DNA from: Flavobacterium lindanitolerans
Lineage (GTDB): Bacteria > Bacteroidota > Bacteroidia > Flavobacteriales > Flavobacteriaceae
Reading direction: 5' to 3'
DNA: 64,000 nt
NCBI RefSeq assembly: GCF_002846575.1
Contig: NZ_PJND01000007.1
Span: 1,860,001-1,924,000, forward strand
How positions within the stretch are numbered: position 1 is the first letter of the stretch; each line of letters begins with the position of its first letter. Below are positions 41,956 through 52,783 of the stretch, one piece after another. A program made the position numbers and the translations under genes. The notes under the pieces are model-generated. The model saw only the letters and a program-made list of their open reading frames with translations, did not search any database and was not told where the DNA came from.

Positions 41956-44415
41956 ATGAAAATAATCAGCAAGTATTATCCTCACTTACTGGCCATTTTA
42001 GGCTTTGTTTTGGTTTCCCTAATTTATTTTTATCCTGTTATGCAGGGCAAGCAGATTTATCAGTCTGATATTGCGCAATATACAGGTATGGCAAAAGAGC
42101 AGAACGATTTCCGTGCAAAGGAAAAAGAAGAGCCATTCTGGACAAATTCTGCCTTTGGAGGAATGCCAACCTATCAGTTGGGGGCCAAATATCCTAATGA
42201 TTTTGTAGGTGATTTAGATGATGTATTGCGTTTTCTGCCTCGACCGGCTGACTACCTTTTCTTGTATTTTCTCGGATTTTACGGATTATTGCTCGCCTTG
42301 AGGATTGACCCGCTGAAAGCCTTCTTCGGAGCTTTGGCTTTCGGTTTTTCAACTTATCTGATTATTATTCTGGGTGTTGGGCATAATGCCAAAGCCCATG
42401 CTATAGCCTATATGCCATTGGTGGTTGCCGGTGTAATTCTCGTATTCAGACGGAAATTTGTCCTGGGAGGCTTGCTGACTATGATTGCCGGGGCATTAGA
42501 AATTAATGCCAATCACTTTCAGATGACTTACTATCTGTTGTTTTTACTGCTGATTATTGGCATCTATTTTCTTTATAAATACATCAAACAGAAAGATTAT
42601 AAAGGCATTTTGTATGCAGTTGGAGTATTTGCTGTAGCCGGAATTTTGGCTGTTGGAGCCAATGCAACCAGCCTGATGGCTACTTCTGAATATACTGATT
42701 TCAGTATGCGTGGAAAAAGTGAACTGACCTATAATCCGGATGGTTCTAAAAATACGACTACCTCTTCAATGTCATATGACTATATCACAGAATACAGCTA
42801 CGGAATTGCGGAAAGTCTGAACCTGTTTGCTCCAAGATTGTTTGGAGGTTCCAACTCAGAACATTTGGGAAACAAATCTAAAGTATATGAATTTATTTCC
42901 GCTCAGGGTGCAAATCCAGAAGAGGCACAAGGTTTTACTGAAGCCTATGCTAAAACATACTGGGGCGACCAGCCAATCGTAGCCGCTCCGGCCTATATTG
43001 GAGCTGTTGTTTTCTTTTTATGCATATTGGCCTTATTCAATGACAAGCGAAAAATCAAATATGCCTTTTTAGGAGGAGCCATCTTTTCATTATTGCTTTC
43101 ATGGGGTAAGAACTTCCCGTTAATGACTGACTTTTTCATTAACTATGTGCCAATGTATGACAAATTCAGGGCGGTATCTTCTATTCAGGTTGTTCTTGAG
43201 CTATGCATTCCGGTACTGGCAATAATGGGACTTCAAAGTTTTTTCAAATCAGAGAAAGAAGAACAATGGAAATCATTAAAACTGGCAGGAGGCGTAAGTT
43301 TGGGAATAATTGTACTGCTTTTCTTTGCCAAAGGAATGTTTGATTTTACAGGGCCTTATGATGCCCAAATGCAGCAGATGTTTAGCCAGGCACAAGGAAG
43401 CCACTCTTTTGGTCTAGAATTTATCGAAGCGTTACGTGAGGATAGAAAAAACATGTATAATGCAGACCTGTTGCGTTCCGGATTCCTTATTTTAGTGACA
43501 GCAGGACTTTTATGGCTGCATATCAAAAATAAGCTTTCACATACTTTTGCTGTCGTATTGGTAGGACTGTTCATGATTGGAGATTTGTTCTTCATCGACA
43601 AGAATTATGTTGACAGTACAGGCTTTGTAAGTGCAAGAGAAGTTAACGAACCTTTCCAGCCAACGGTTTCAGACCAGCAGATTTTAAGAGACACGACACA
43701 ATACCGTGTTTATGAAATCGAAGGAAGATTACAGGCAAGAACTTCCTACTTCCACAAATCGCTGTCAGGTTACAGCGCTGTACGTCCAAGAAGGATTGAG
43801 CAGTTATTTGATTACCAGATTGCGAAAAACAATCTGAACGTACTCAATATGCTGAACACCAAATACGTCATCCAGGTAGATGAAAAAGGGCAGGAGTACC
43901 CAATCATAAACCCTGATGCCAACGGAAATGCATGGTTTGTAAGTGAAGTCAAATTTGTCAATACGCCAGATGAAGAAATGAAGGCATTGGACAAATTAGA
44001 CACAAAGAATCAGGCCGTCTTTAACCAGAAAGAATTTAAAAATGCTATTTCAAAAACCTACCAGAAAGACAGTACAGCAACTATTGTTTTAAATAGCTAT
44101 AAGCCAAACCATCTGAAATATACTTCCAATAATTCGCAAAAAGGATTGGCAGTCTTTTCGGAAATCTATTATCCAAAAGGATGGAAGGCAACTATTGACG
44201 GAAAACCAGCCGACCATTTCAGGGTAGATTACACATTAAGAGCAATGGAAATCCCGGCAGGAAAACATACAATTGAATTTAAATTTGAACCGCAGGTTGT
44301 CAAGACAGGTAGCACGATTGCTTTAATCAGCTCAATTGTAATGATATTGTTATTAATAGGCGGGATTTATTGGGAAAATAGAAGAAACAAAAAAGAAAAC
44401 TCATTAGAGAAATAA
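41956..44415 (+). CDS. YfhO-family integral membrane protein
   Basis: 819 residues with at least 12 predicted membrane helices in the first 560 residues, then a beta-rich domain (about 700-785: LKYTSNNSQKGLAVFSEIYY with PKGWKATIDG and GKHTIEFKFEP) and a final membrane helix. This layout is the YfhO/GT-C-like family; B. subtilis YfhO and Listeria GtlA-type proteins take part in glycosylating lipoteichoic acid or other surface polymers. Here probably a polyprenyl-phosphate-sugar-dependent glycosyltransferase at the envelope. Upstream of a GT4 glycosyltransferase and flippase in the same direction. Confidence 0.85.
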   Translation: MKIISKYYPHLLAILGFVLVSLIYFYPVMQGKQIYQSDIAQYTGMAKEQNDFRAKEKEEPFWTNSAFGGMPTYQLGAKYPNDFVGDLDDVLRFLPRPADYLFLYFLGFYGLLLALRIDPLKAFFGALAFGFSTYLIIILGVGHNAKAHAIAYMPLVVAGVILVFRRKFVLGGLLTMIAGALEINANHFQMTYYLLFLLLIIGIYFLYKYIKQKDYKGILYAVGVFAVAGILAVGANATSLMATSEYTDFSMRGKSELTYNPDGSKNTTTSSMSYDYITEYSYGIAESLNLFAPRLFGGSNSEHLGNKSKVYEFISAQGANPEEAQGFTEAYAKTYWGDQPIVAAPAYIGAVVFFLCILALFNDKRKIKYAFLGGAIFSLLLSWGKNFPLMTDFFINYVPMYDKFRAVSSIQVVLELCIPVLAIMGLQSFFKSEKEEQWKSLKLAGGVSLGIIVLLFFAKGMFDFTGPYDAQMQQMFSQAQGSHSFGLEFIEALREDRKNMYNADLLRSGFLILVTAGLLWLHIKNKLSHTFAVVLVGLFMIGDLFFIDKNYVDSTGFVSAREVNEPFQPTVSDQQILRDTTQYRVYEIEGRLQARTSYFHKSLSGYSAVRPRRIEQLFDYQIAKNNLNVLNMLNTKYVIQVDEKGQEYPIINPDANGNAWFVSEVKFVNTPDEEMKALDKLDTKNQAVFNQKEFKNAISKTYQKDSTATIVLNSYKPNHLKYTSNNSQKGLAVFSEIYYPKGWKATIDGKPADHFRVDYTLRAMEIPAGKHTIEFKFEPQVVKTGSTIALISSIVMILLLIGGIYWENRRNKKENSLEK

Positions 44416-44420
44416 GACTT

Positions 44421-44556
44421 CAGATAGCAGGTAGCAGTTTTCTGGCGGCAGGTAACAGGTTTTTAGTGTAATGTATAAGCGCAAATCCAAAATCTTAAAT
44501 CTTAAATCTTCAATCTAAAATCTAAAAACCGCCATCTAAAATCACAAATTTATAAT
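44421..44556 (+). repeat. A-like then B repeats between YfhO-like and GT4 genes
   Basis: CAGATAGCAGGTAGCAG and GGCGGCAGGTAACAGG (an A-like variant) precede AATCCAAAATCTTAAATCTT and CAATCTAAAATCTAAAA (family B). Fills the whole 142-bp gap, ending right before the GT4 start codon. Confidence 0.7.
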
Positions 44557-44557
44557 T

Positions 44558-45838
44558 TTGAAAAAGGTACTCATCATAACTTATTATTGGCCACCGGCAG
44601 GAGGACCCGGAGTGCAGCGCTGGTTAAAGTTTGTAAAGTACCTCCCTGATTTTGGTATTCAGCCAATTGTTTATATTCCCGAAAACCCAACCTATCCGAT
44701 TCTGGATGAGGAGTTGGTTTCTGAAGTTTCCGATAAGGCCATTATATTGAAGAAGAAAATTTTCGAGCCATATGGGTTTGCCTCCATTTTTTCCAGGAAA
44801 AAGACCAAAAAAATCAGTTCGGGAATTATTCCAAATCAAAAAAAGCAATCCCTTCTGGAAAAACTTTTTCTTTGGATTCGGGGTAATGTTTTTATTCCGG
44901 ATGCCAGGGTGTTTTGGGTAAAACCGTCGGTATTGTTTCTGGAGAAATACATTCGTGAAAACGAAATCGATACAATAATAACTTCCGGCCCTCCACACAG
45001 TCTCCATCTTATAGGATTGGCTTTAAAAGAAAGAACAAAAGCACACTGGATAGCAGATTTCAGAGACCCGTGGACAACCATAGGCTATCATAATAAACTG
45101 AAATTATCCGCATCGGCTGCAAAGAAACATAAAGAACTGGAATCTATTGTATTGAATGAAGCCGATCAGATTTTAGTAACCAGCCAAACGACCAAAAAAG
45201 AGTTTGAGGTGCTGACTACAAAACCGATAGAAATCATTACAAATGGTTTTGATGTAGAAAAAGTAGCCCGGCAGCCTTTGGACGAAAAATTCAGCATAGC
45301 GCATATTGGTTCCTTTTTATCTGAAAGGAATCCGAGAATATTATGGAAATGCCTTAAAGAAATCATTAAAGAAAACCCTGATTTCAAAAAAGATTTTGAA
45401 TTGAAACTGATAGGAGCTGTAAGTCAGGAAGTGCTGGATGCCCTTGCAGAATTCAGGCTGAACTCTTATGTAAACAATCTGGGTTATGTTTCGCACAAGA
45501 CAGCAGTTGAACACCAGAAAAAATCACAGGTGCTGCTTTTGGTCGAAATCAATTCTGAGGACACAAAAAGTATCATACCGGGAAAATTATTTGAATACAT
45601 GGCCTCAGAACGTCCCATACTGGCAATAGGTCCTGAAGGTTCAGATTTCGCTTCTATCATAAAAGAAACAAATACAGGTGCCTTTTTCCATTATGATGAA
45701 TTCGATGCCCTGAAAGAACGTATTCTGGCTTATTATGCCGCTTATAAAGAAGATAACCTTAAAACATATGCCGTCGGTTTACAACAGTACAGTCGAAAAA
45801 GCCTTACTGAAAAGCTGTCGAAAATTATACGAAAGTGA
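44558..45838 (+). CDS. Glycosyltransferase family 4 (GT-B) protein
   Basis: 426 residues. N-terminal KKVLIITYYWPPAGGPGVQR is the start of many GT4 proteins (Gly-rich donor loop), with ADFRDPWT (acceptor side) and a C-terminal Rossmann half with IAHIGSFLSERNPR, LGYVSHKTAVEHQKKS and IPGKLFEYMASERPILAIGP (E-x7-E-like nucleotide-sugar motif). Cytosolic or peripheral membrane. The start is TTG at 44558: no in-frame ATG exists after the TAA at 44537-44539. Probably adds a sugar in surface-polysaccharide assembly with the flippase that follows. Confidence 0.9.
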   Translation: MKKVLIITYYWPPAGGPGVQRWLKFVKYLPDFGIQPIVYIPENPTYPILDEELVSEVSDKAIILKKKIFEPYGFASIFSRKKTKKISSGIIPNQKKQSLLEKLFLWIRGNVFIPDARVFWVKPSVLFLEKYIRENEIDTIITSGPPHSLHLIGLALKERTKAHWIADFRDPWTTIGYHNKLKLSASAAKKHKELESIVLNEADQILVTSQTTKKEFEVLTTKPIEIITNGFDVEKVARQPLDEKFSIAHIGSFLSERNPRILWKCLKEIIKENPDFKKDFELKLIGAVSQEVLDALAEFRLNSYVNNLGYVSHKTAVEHQKKSQVLLLVEINSEDTKSIIPGKLFEYMASERPILAIGPEGSDFASIIKETNTGAFFHYDEFDALKERILAYYAAYKEDNLKTYAVGLQQYSRKSLTEKLSKIIRK

Positions 45839-45844
45839 ATTTAG

Positions 45845-46027
45845 AATTAAGATGATAGAGAATAGTTGATAGTGGATAGTTATTAGTGGATAGTTGATAG
45901 TGGATAGTCGGTAGAGGATAGACAGTTTAGGTAAAGAAATCACAAATCAAAAATCATAAATCAAAAATCAGAGTTCATGAATCACAAATCTAAAATCATA
46001 AATCAAAAAACATAAATCCAAATCGCC
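45845..46027 (+). repeat. Family A then family B repeats between GT4 and flippase genes
   Basis: After the GT4 stop, ATAGTTGATAGTGGATAGTT and variants recur five times to about 45922, then AATCACAAATCAAAAATCAT, AAATCAAAAATCAGAG, and similar B units recur to the ATG at 46029. About 190 bp without any ORF. Matches the composite spacer plan described in the findings. Confidence 0.8.
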
Positions 46028-46028
46028 C

Positions 46029-47504
46029 ATGGGAATTGTATTAAACCAGTCTGCCAAAAATATTGCCGTAACCTATTTTGGTTTTGGTATTGGCGCTGTT
46101 AATGCACTTTTCCTCTATACCAGCTTTTTAGGAAAAACACATTACGGTATTGTTTCGTTTTTGCTTTCTGCTGCGAATATCATGATGCCGCTTATGGCGT
46201 TTGGCGTTCATAGTACACTGATACGGTTTTATGCAAAGTATAAGGACGAAGACAAACGCGAACGGTTTCTGAGTTTTATGCTGTTGATGCCTTTTCTGCT
46301 GATAATACCTATTACTATCATTACTGTTTTTGGATATGAGCAGATTGCGTCATGGATAATTAAAGACAATCCTACGGTTGAGCCTTATTTATGGCTGATA
46401 CCGGTTGTAGGACTTTTTATGGGCTATTTTGAGATTTTCTATGCCTGGGTTAAAGTGCATATGAAATCTGTTTTCGGGAATTTTATCAGCGAAGTCCTGG
46501 TTCGGATTGTGACTACAATTCTGCTGTGTTCTATTTATATGGGATGGATTGATAAAGATACTTTTATTTATTGCATAGCAGGAGCTTACGGATTACAGAT
46601 GCTCGCCATGATGGTATATGCGATGTATGTCAGAATGCCTAAATTGCATGTCAGGCTTCCTGAAAATACCAGGGATATTTTTGGCTATTCGTTTTTTATC
46701 ATCTTGTCAGGAAGTGTAGCCGTATTATTACTGGATTTTGATAAGGTAATGATTCCGGCTTATGAAGAAATCAGCAAAAATGCAGTCTATTCTGTAGCGA
46801 TTTATATTGCTACGGTTATTGCGGTTCCGAGTCGGGCCATGTTACAGATTATCTACCCGATAACAGCCCGCTTAATGAGCGAAGAAAAGATGGAAGAACT
46901 GAACGACCTCTATAAAAAAAGCGCCATCAGTCTGCAGGTTTTTGGTGGATTGGTAATGTTGGGTATTTTTCTAAATATCAAACAACTGTATCTGGTAATA
47001 CCCGGAAATTATGAGGCGGGGCTGTGGAGTGTTTTTCTAATCGGACTCGGTAAGTTTTATGATGTCATTTTAGGAAACAACAATGCCATTATCCTGAATA
47101 CAAAATACTACCGCATGGTTTTGATTTTCGGATTGCTGCTGGTTGTAATGATGATTGGGCTAAATATGCTTTTTATTCCAATGTATGGCATAACAGGTTC
47201 TGCTTTGGCTACCTTTATCTCCATATTTGTCTATAATACGATAAAACTGCTGTTTGTGGTTAGAAAAATGGATTTATATCCGTTTACTGCCAATACCCTA
47301 AAATCATTTGGAATCATAGCTCTTGTGTTTATCACATTTTATTTTTGGGATTTTCCTTTCAATCCTTTTGTAAATATCATCTTGAAATCAATATTGATTA
47401 CAATAGTTTATGTGTATCTGAATTATCTTTTCAAGATTTCTGCCGATATCAATCAGGTTTTAGAGAAAATGGTTCCTATAATCAAAAACTCGCTTAAGAA
47501 GTAG
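46029..47504 (+). CDS. Polysaccharide flippase (Wzx/MATE-like)
   Basis: 491 residues with about 12-14 predicted membrane helices, no signal peptide. N-terminal KNIAVTYFGFGIGAVNALFL and VHSTLIRFYAKYKD are typical of O-antigen/polysaccharide translocases (MOP superfamily) that flip lipid-linked oligosaccharide across the inner membrane. Together with the YfhO-like and GT4 genes it forms a surface-polymer unit. The LysR gene starts 22 bp after its stop. Confidence 0.9.
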   Translation: MGIVLNQSAKNIAVTYFGFGIGAVNALFLYTSFLGKTHYGIVSFLLSAANIMMPLMAFGVHSTLIRFYAKYKDEDKRERFLSFMLLMPFLLIIPITIITVFGYEQIASWIIKDNPTVEPYLWLIPVVGLFMGYFEIFYAWVKVHMKSVFGNFISEVLVRIVTTILLCSIYMGWIDKDTFIYCIAGAYGLQMLAMMVYAMYVRMPKLHVRLPENTRDIFGYSFFIILSGSVAVLLLDFDKVMIPAYEEISKNAVYSVAIYIATVIAVPSRAMLQIIYPITARLMSEEKMEELNDLYKKSAISLQVFGGLVMLGIFLNIKQLYLVIPGNYEAGLWSVFLIGLGKFYDVILGNNNAIILNTKYYRMVLIFGLLLVVMMIGLNMLFIPMYGITGSALATFISIFVYNTIKLLFVVRKMDLYPFTANTLKSFGIIALVFITFYFWDFPFNPFVNIILKSILITIVYVYLNYLFKISADINQVLEKMVPIIKNSLKK

Positions 47505-47526
47505 CAGTTTTTTAATTTTTGACAGG

Positions 47527-48423
47527 ATGTTGGACTTTAGGCTAAAAGTTTTTTACATAGTGGCGAAGCGGCTTAATTTTACAAAAGCTGCAGAAGAGCT
47601 TTTTATTACCCAGCCCGCCGTCAGCAAGCATATCCATGAGATTGAATCTTTCTATCAGAGCAAGCTTTTTGAAAGAAATGGTACAAGAATAAAACTAACT
47701 CCGGCCGGAGAAATACTTTTGGGCTATGCCGAAGAAATTCTAACCATACACAGAAACATAGAATTTGACCTTGCAGCACTGACGAAAGACATTAGGGGAG
47801 TGCTTAAAATAGGAGCCAGTACAACCGTAGCACAATACTTTTTACCAAAATATCTGGCTTCTTTCAAGCGGAAGTTCCCTGATTTGAAAATAACCCTTTT
47901 TGTGAATAATACAGAGCAGGTAGAGAACCTGTTGTTGGAAAATAAGGTCAATTTGGGTATTGTGGAAGGACAAACCAAACGCAAAGACATAAAATATACT
48001 CCTCTGGTTAAAGATGAAATAGTTTTGTGTACAAGCGCAGCAAACCCATCTTCAAAAAAGGCAACATTTGCTTTAAAAGATTTACAGCAACTACCTTTAG
48101 TAATGAGGGAAAGTGGTTCTGGAACCCGTGAAGTTATTATTGCGGCATTAAAAAAAGCAGGCCTGCCGTTTTCGGCCCTAAATATTGATATGGAATTTGA
48201 AAGTACAGAAAGCATCAAGTCTTATCTGTTGAATTCCAATTCGTATGCTTTCCTGTCTGTAGCTTCTATATTCAAAGAATTGAAAAGCGGAGAATTAAAA
48301 ATTGTCGATATCAAAGAGTTGGAAATTGAGCGCTATTTCTATTGTGTTGTACAACAGGGTGATACGCATTTTTTAAATGAGGTTTTTTTCAAACACCTGT
48401 CCTTACATAACTTAAAGTTATAA
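47527..48423 (+). CDS. LysR-family transcriptional regulator (YeiE-like)
   Basis: 298 residues. N-terminal winged helix (LNFTKAAEELFITQPAVSKH then IHEIESFYQSKLFERNGTRI) and a substrate-binding domain from about residue 90 (GVLKIGASTTVAQYFLPKYL ... VNLGIVEG). A LysR gene next to a YeiH-family exporter is the yeiE-yeiH order of enterobacteria, where YeiE responds to sulfite stress. It is 69 bp upstream of the YeiH gene and co-oriented, unlike the divergent layout more usual for LysR targets. Ligand unknown. Confidence 0.92.
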   Translation: MLDFRLKVFYIVAKRLNFTKAAEELFITQPAVSKHIHEIESFYQSKLFERNGTRIKLTPAGEILLGYAEEILTIHRNIEFDLAALTKDIRGVLKIGASTTVAQYFLPKYLASFKRKFPDLKITLFVNNTEQVENLLLENKVNLGIVEGQTKRKDIKYTPLVKDEIVLCTSAANPSSKKATFALKDLQQLPLVMRESGSGTREVIIAALKKAGLPFSALNIDMEFESTESIKSYLLNSNSYAFLSVASIFKELKSGELKIVDIKELEIERYFYCVVQQGDTHFLNEVFFKHLSLHNLKL

Positions 48424-48492
48424 CACATTCAAAATAGTAATTTCTCTCTTGCTTCCAGACTTGTCACTTTTGCATTGTAATTTAATCATACA

Positions 48493-49464
48493 ATGGAAAA
48501 AAACAATCATCTCTTAGAGCAGAAGCGGAACTTTTTCGGAAAGAATATTACGGTTAGGCAGCTACTTTTTGTATTGCTAATCCTGTTTTGCTCATCAACT
48601 TATATTTCGCCACCTTTTGCCTTATTTTTAGGAATTTTGACTGCCCGGACAATTGGACATCCATATTTGCAATTCAATCATAAAATAACGCATTATTTGC
48701 TGCAAATTTCTGTAGTAGGTTTAGGATTTGGTATGAATGTGCATACGGCACTTCAGGCAGGGAAAAGTGGTTTTTTATTTACGGTATTTTCTATTTTTGG
48801 TGTTCTTACAGCCGGATATATAGTCGGGAAAATCCTAAAGATTAATAAAGAAATATCCTTCCTGATTTCTGTTGGAACAGCCATTTGCGGAGGAAGTGCC
48901 ATTGCTGCTGTTTCACCGGTTATCAACGCAAAAGAAAAACAAATAAGCGTAGCATTAGGAACAATTTTCATATTAAACTCAATAGCACTCCTGTTGTTCC
49001 CGGTTATAGGCCACATGCTGCATCTTTCCCAGTCTCAATTTGGATTGTGGTGTGCCATAGCAATACAAGATACCAGTTCTGTTGTAGGAGCTGCAAGCAA
49101 ATATGGAAATGAAGCCTTGCAGATGGCTACTACGGTAAAGCTCACAAGGGCATTGTGGATAATTCCGATTGCTTTTATTAGTTCGGTTATTTTTAAGTCG
49201 AAAGAATCAAAAATAAAAATCCCTTATTTCATAGGCTTGTTTGTGGTGACCATCATCCTTAATACCTATAATCCTTTTTTCCATAAAATAGGAGGTAGCC
49301 TTGTAAGCCTGTCAAAAATCGGGATGACCGTTACGCTTTTTTTAATTGGAGCAGGTTTGTCGAAAACGGTATTGGCTTCGGTTGGATTCAAGCCTATACT
49401 GCAAGGAATTATCCTTTGGATACTTATAGCGGTTCCTACAGTTTTGATTGTATTTTATCTGTAA
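48493..49464 (+). CDS. YeiH-family putative sulfate exporter
   Basis: 323 residues with about ten membrane helices. ARTIGHPYLQFNHKITHYLL, SVVGLGFGMNVHTALQAGKS, TAICGGSAIAAVSPVI and GLWCAIAIQDTSSVVGAASK are the conserved blocks of the UPF0324/YeiH family. Annotated widely as putative sulfate exporter; transport of sulfite or a similar anion is inferred from its partner regulator. Cytosol to periplasm, inner membrane. Confidence 0.92.
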   Translation: MEKNNHLLEQKRNFFGKNITVRQLLFVLLILFCSSTYISPPFALFLGILTARTIGHPYLQFNHKITHYLLQISVVGLGFGMNVHTALQAGKSGFLFTVFSIFGVLTAGYIVGKILKINKEISFLISVGTAICGGSAIAAVSPVINAKEKQISVALGTIFILNSIALLLFPVIGHMLHLSQSQFGLWCAIAIQDTSSVVGAASKYGNEALQMATTVKLTRALWIIPIAFISSVIFKSKESKIKIPYFIGLFVVTIILNTYNPFFHKIGGSLVSLSKIGMTVTLFLIGAGLSKTVLASVGFKPILQGIILWILIAVPTVLIVFYL

Positions 49465-49478
49465 CCGTATAAAATAAT

Positions 49479-49514
49479 AAATCCCGCCTACTTTGCAGTA
49501 TAACGGGATTTATA
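49479..49514 (+). terminator. Weak hairpin after yeiH-like gene
   Basis: AAATCCCG (49479-49486) pairs with CGGGATTT (49504-49511) but only a short T-tail follows. The following 165 bp to the uvrA stop show AT-rich sequence and no feature I can name. Confidence 0.5.
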
Positions 49515-49677
49515 ACAAACCTAACCAACCAATTTTAATAATCAACCAAATTATTAAACTCTTAAATATTTTATCAGTTTGTCTAACCAACTAACTTTTA
49601 CGATTTACTATATTCAAGTTCCATGCCAAAGTTAAAATGTCATGCTCCCCGGAATGATAAATTAGTGTTAAACAGTA

Positions 49678-52464
49678 CTATAGTTTTTCTTTGAGATATT
49701 TTCCGGTAACAGAATTTTTATTTTGTACAATTTCTTCCGGTGTTCCCGAAGCAACTAGCTGTCCTCCGTTTTCACCGCCTTCAGGACCAATATCGATAAT
49801 ATAATCAGCACACTTGATAAGGTCAAGATTATGCTCAATAACAATGATGGAATGTCCTTTGTCGATTAAGGCATCAAATGAAGCCAACAGTTTTTTAATA
49901 TCGTGAAAATGCAATCCGGTAGTTGGTTCGTCAAAAACAAACAGAGCTTTATCTTTTGTTGCTCCTTTTACAAGGAAAGAAGCTAGTTTGATTCGCTGTG
50001 CCTCACCACCCGAAAGTGTCGATGAGGACTGCCCAAGTTGTACGTAACCTAAACCAACATCCTGTAAGGGTTGCAGTTTCTGGGTGATTTTTGTCTGCTT
50101 GTGTTCGGAAAAGAAAGCTACAGCATCATCAATTGTCTGCGTCAGAATATCGTCTATGTTTTTTCCTTCATAGGTAACTTCCAGAATTTCTTTTTTGAAA
50201 CGCTTTCCGTTGCAGGTATCGCATACCAATTGGACATCCGCCATAAAAACCATTTCTACATTGATAGTACCTTCACCTTTGCAGGTTTCACAACGACCGC
50301 CATCAACGTTGAATGAGAAATGCTTTGGCTGGTAATTTCGGATTTGCGATAGTTTTTGCTTCGCAAACAGGTCACGAATATCGTCATACGCCTTGATATA
50401 GGTCACCGGATTGGAACGTGAACTACGGCCAATAGGATTCTGGTCGACATATTCGATATGTTTGATAAGCTGATAACTTCCGGTCATTTCGCTAAATTGC
50501 CCGGCTTTTTCACCAACACCTTCCAGCGCTTTCTGCATGGCCGGAAAAAGTATTTTTTTGACAAGCGTACTTTTTCCACTTCCGGAAACTCCGGTGATTA
50601 CTGTAAGCACTTCCAAAGGAAAACGAACATCAATATTTTTAAGGTTGTTTTCACGTGCCCCAATAATATCAATAAAGTTTTTATGTTTTCTGCGTATTCT
50701 CGGCGTTTTTATTTCTTCCTGTCCGTTCAGGTATTGGGCTGTAAGCGATGATGATTTTAGTATTTCCTCAAAAGTTCCCTGTGCCACCAGTTCTCCTCCA
50801 AATGTTCCTGCTTCCGGGCCTATGTCGATAATCATATCGGCCGCTTTCATAATATCTTCATCGTGTTCAACCACGATAACCGTATTTCCTAAATCGCGAA
50901 GCGAAAGCAACACTTTTATCAATCGTTCCGTATCTTTAGGATGAAGCCCGATACTTGGCTCATCCAAAATATACATCGAGCCCACCAAACTGCTTCCTAA
51001 GGATGTAGCCAGATTAATTCGCTGGGATTCACCTCCGGATAATGTGGCAGAATTTCGGTTTAGGGTAAGATAATCAAGCCCCACCTCCGATAGGAAAGCC
51101 AGGCGGTTATTGATTTCCAGTAATAAACGTTTGGCAACTTTGAAATCGTATTCCGAAAGTTCCAGTTCTTTGAAAAAAGTAACCAATCTTTTGATTGGCA
51201 AATCAACCAAATCAGAAATCGTTTTGCCGCCAACTTTTACATAATTGGCTTCTTCACGCAGACGTTTTCCTCTGCAATCCGGGCATTTGGTCTTACCCCT
51301 GTAGCGGGAAAGCATCACACGATTTTGTATTTTATAATTTTTTACTTCCAGTTCTTTAAAGAAATCGTTCAATCCGACAAATTCCTTATTGCCTTTCCAT
51401 ACCAAAGCTTTCTGTTCCTCAGTAAGTTCGTAATAGGGCTTGTGGATGGGAAAATCAAATTTATAACCGTTTTTGACCAGTTCATCCCTATACCAGCTCA
51501 TGCTTTCGCCACGCCACGGATAAATAGCATTTTCGAAAATAGATAGTGCCGTGTTCGGGATAACCAAATCTTCATCAATTCCTATCACATTCCCATATCC
51601 CTGACAGGTAGGGCAGGCTCCATAAGGATTATTAAAGCTGAAAAGGTGTACGTTGGGTTCAAAAAACTGTATTCCGTCCAGTTCAAAATTATTACTGTAC
51701 GTAAAACGCTTATCCGTATTTAATTCCTGCAGATAACAAACACCTTTGCCTTCATAAAAAGCGGTCTGGATAGCATCGGCAAGTCGGTTGAAAAATTCTT
51801 CTTCTTCCTTGACAACAATCCTGTCAATAATCAATAATATATCTTTATTGTCTAACGAATGGCCGTCTATTTCATCAAGTCTTACCATTTCATTACCCAC
51901 CAGTATACGGGCAAACCCCTGTTGCAGCAATACTTTTAGTTTGTCTTCAAGTGCACGTCCGTCTTCCAGATGAATAGGGGCGAGGAGCAACCACCGGCTA
52001 TCCAAATCAAATGATTTTACGTCATTAATAACATCCGTAACACTGTCCTTTCTGACTTCCTGCCCGGATATAGGAGAGAAAGTTTTCCCGATTCTGGCAA
52101 AAAGCAATTTCAGGTAATCGTATATTTCTGTAGAAGTACCAACCGTTGAGCGGGCATTGGTCGTATTCACTTTTTGCTCGATAGCTATTGCCGGAGCAAT
52201 TCCTTTGATATATTCTACTTTTGGCTTGTCTAATCGTCCAAGAAACTGCCTGGCATAAGAAGAAAGACTTTCAACATATCTTCTTTGTCCTTCAGCATAA
52301 AGTGTATCAAAAGCCAGACTTGATTTTCCGGAGCCGGAAAGCCCTGTAATGACTACAAATTTATTTCTGGGAATTACTACATCAAGATTCTTAAGATTGT
52401 GAATTTGAGCACCTTTGATGATAATATTTGATTTTGGTTCAATCTTTGTTATATCAGTTATCAT
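49678..52464 (-). CDS. uvrA: Excinuclease ABC subunit A
   Basis: 928 residues (usual 930-960), damage-recognition ATPase of nucleotide excision repair. Two ABC ATPase units: Walker [10 protein letters not shown] (about residue 33) and [11 protein letters not shown]; signature [17 protein letters not shown] and [15 protein letters not shown]; both Walker B ([20 protein letters not shown]). Zinc modules [16 protein letters not shown] and CETCKGEG with CDTCNGKR are complete. The start MITDITKIE at 52464 is preferred to an upstream in-frame Met since a -7 box lies just before. Monocistronic, away from uvrB. Confidence 0.98.
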   Translation of the reverse strand: MITDITKIEPKSNIIIKGAQIHNLKNLDVVIPRNKFVVITGLSGSGKSSLAFDTLYAEGQRRYVESLSSYARQFLGRLDKPKVEYIKGIAPAIAIEQKVNTTNARSTVGTSTEIYDYLKLLFARIGKTFSPISGQEVRKDSVTDVINDVKSFDLDSRWLLLAPIHLEDGRALEDKLKVLLQQGFARILVGNEMVRLDEIDGHSLDNKDILLIIDRIVVKEEEEFFNRLADAIQTAFYEGKGVCYLQELNTDKRFTYSNNFELDGIQFFEPNVHLFSFNNPYGACPTCQGYGNVIGIDEDLVIPNTALSIFENAIYPWRGESMSWYRDELVKNGYKFDFPIHKPYYELTEEQKALVWKGNKEFVGLNDFFKELEVKNYKIQNRVMLSRYRGKTKCPDCRGKRLREEANYVKVGGKTISDLVDLPIKRLVTFFKELELSEYDFKVAKRLLLEINNRLAFLSEVGLDYLTLNRNSATLSGGESQRINLATSLGSSLVGSMYILDEPSIGLHPKDTERLIKVLLSLRDLGNTVIVVEHDEDIMKAADMIIDIGPEAGTFGGELVAQGTFEEILKSSSLTAQYLNGQEEIKTPRIRRKHKNFIDIIGARENNLKNIDVRFPLEVLTVITGVSGSGKSTLVKKILFPAMQKALEGVGEKAGQFSEMTGSYQLIKHIEYVDQNPIGRSSRSNPVTYIKAYDDIRDLFAKQKLSQIRNYQPKHFSFNVDGGRCETCKGEGTINVEMVFMADVQLVCDTCNGKRFKKEILEVTYEGKNIDDILTQTIDDAVAFFSEHKQTKITQKLQPLQDVGLGYVQLGQSSSTLSGGEAQRIKLASFLVKGATKDKALFVFDEPTTGLHFHDIKKLLASFDALIDKGHSIIVIEHNLDLIKCADYIIDIGPEGGENGGQLVASGTPEEIVQNKNSVTGKYLKEKL

Positions 52465-52482
52465 AGCTAATTTTGAGAAGTA

Positions 52483-52490
52483 CAAAGATA
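52483..52490 (-). promoter_or_regulatory. -7 box (TATCTTTG) of uvrA
   Basis: Minus strand TATCTTTG, 18 nt before the uvrA start at 52464. Very short leader; supports the shorter start. Confidence 0.5.
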
Positions 52491-52654
52491 ATTAATTTTA
52501 GTGATGCAACCCGATACTATAAGATTGAGATATAGTCAGGGATAGCAATGTTAACGGAGTCGTAAATCTATTGAAATATGCCATTTTTTGACGGGGAAAC
52601 ATTGTTAAAAATTATTTTATCATAAGGTTTTATGTTAAAATTCGATATTTTGTT

Positions 52655-52685
52655 TTGTACTATAAAAAAAATAATGCTACATTTG
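52655..52685 (+). promoter_or_regulatory. Full promoter of ECF sigma gene
   Basis: TTG (52655-52657), 20 nt, TACATTTG (52678-52685): good match to the Bacteroidota consensus, start predicted near 52691, giving a 93-nt leader. The remaining part of the 319-bp gap back to uvrA shows nothing recognisable. Confidence 0.65.
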
Positions 52686-52783
52686 GTTCATTATTAATCT
52701 TAATTTAACACTTGCCTATACAAAAAATTACTTTTTAGAATATCTATTTTTCATTACACAACCAAAAACTAAAAGGTAATACT

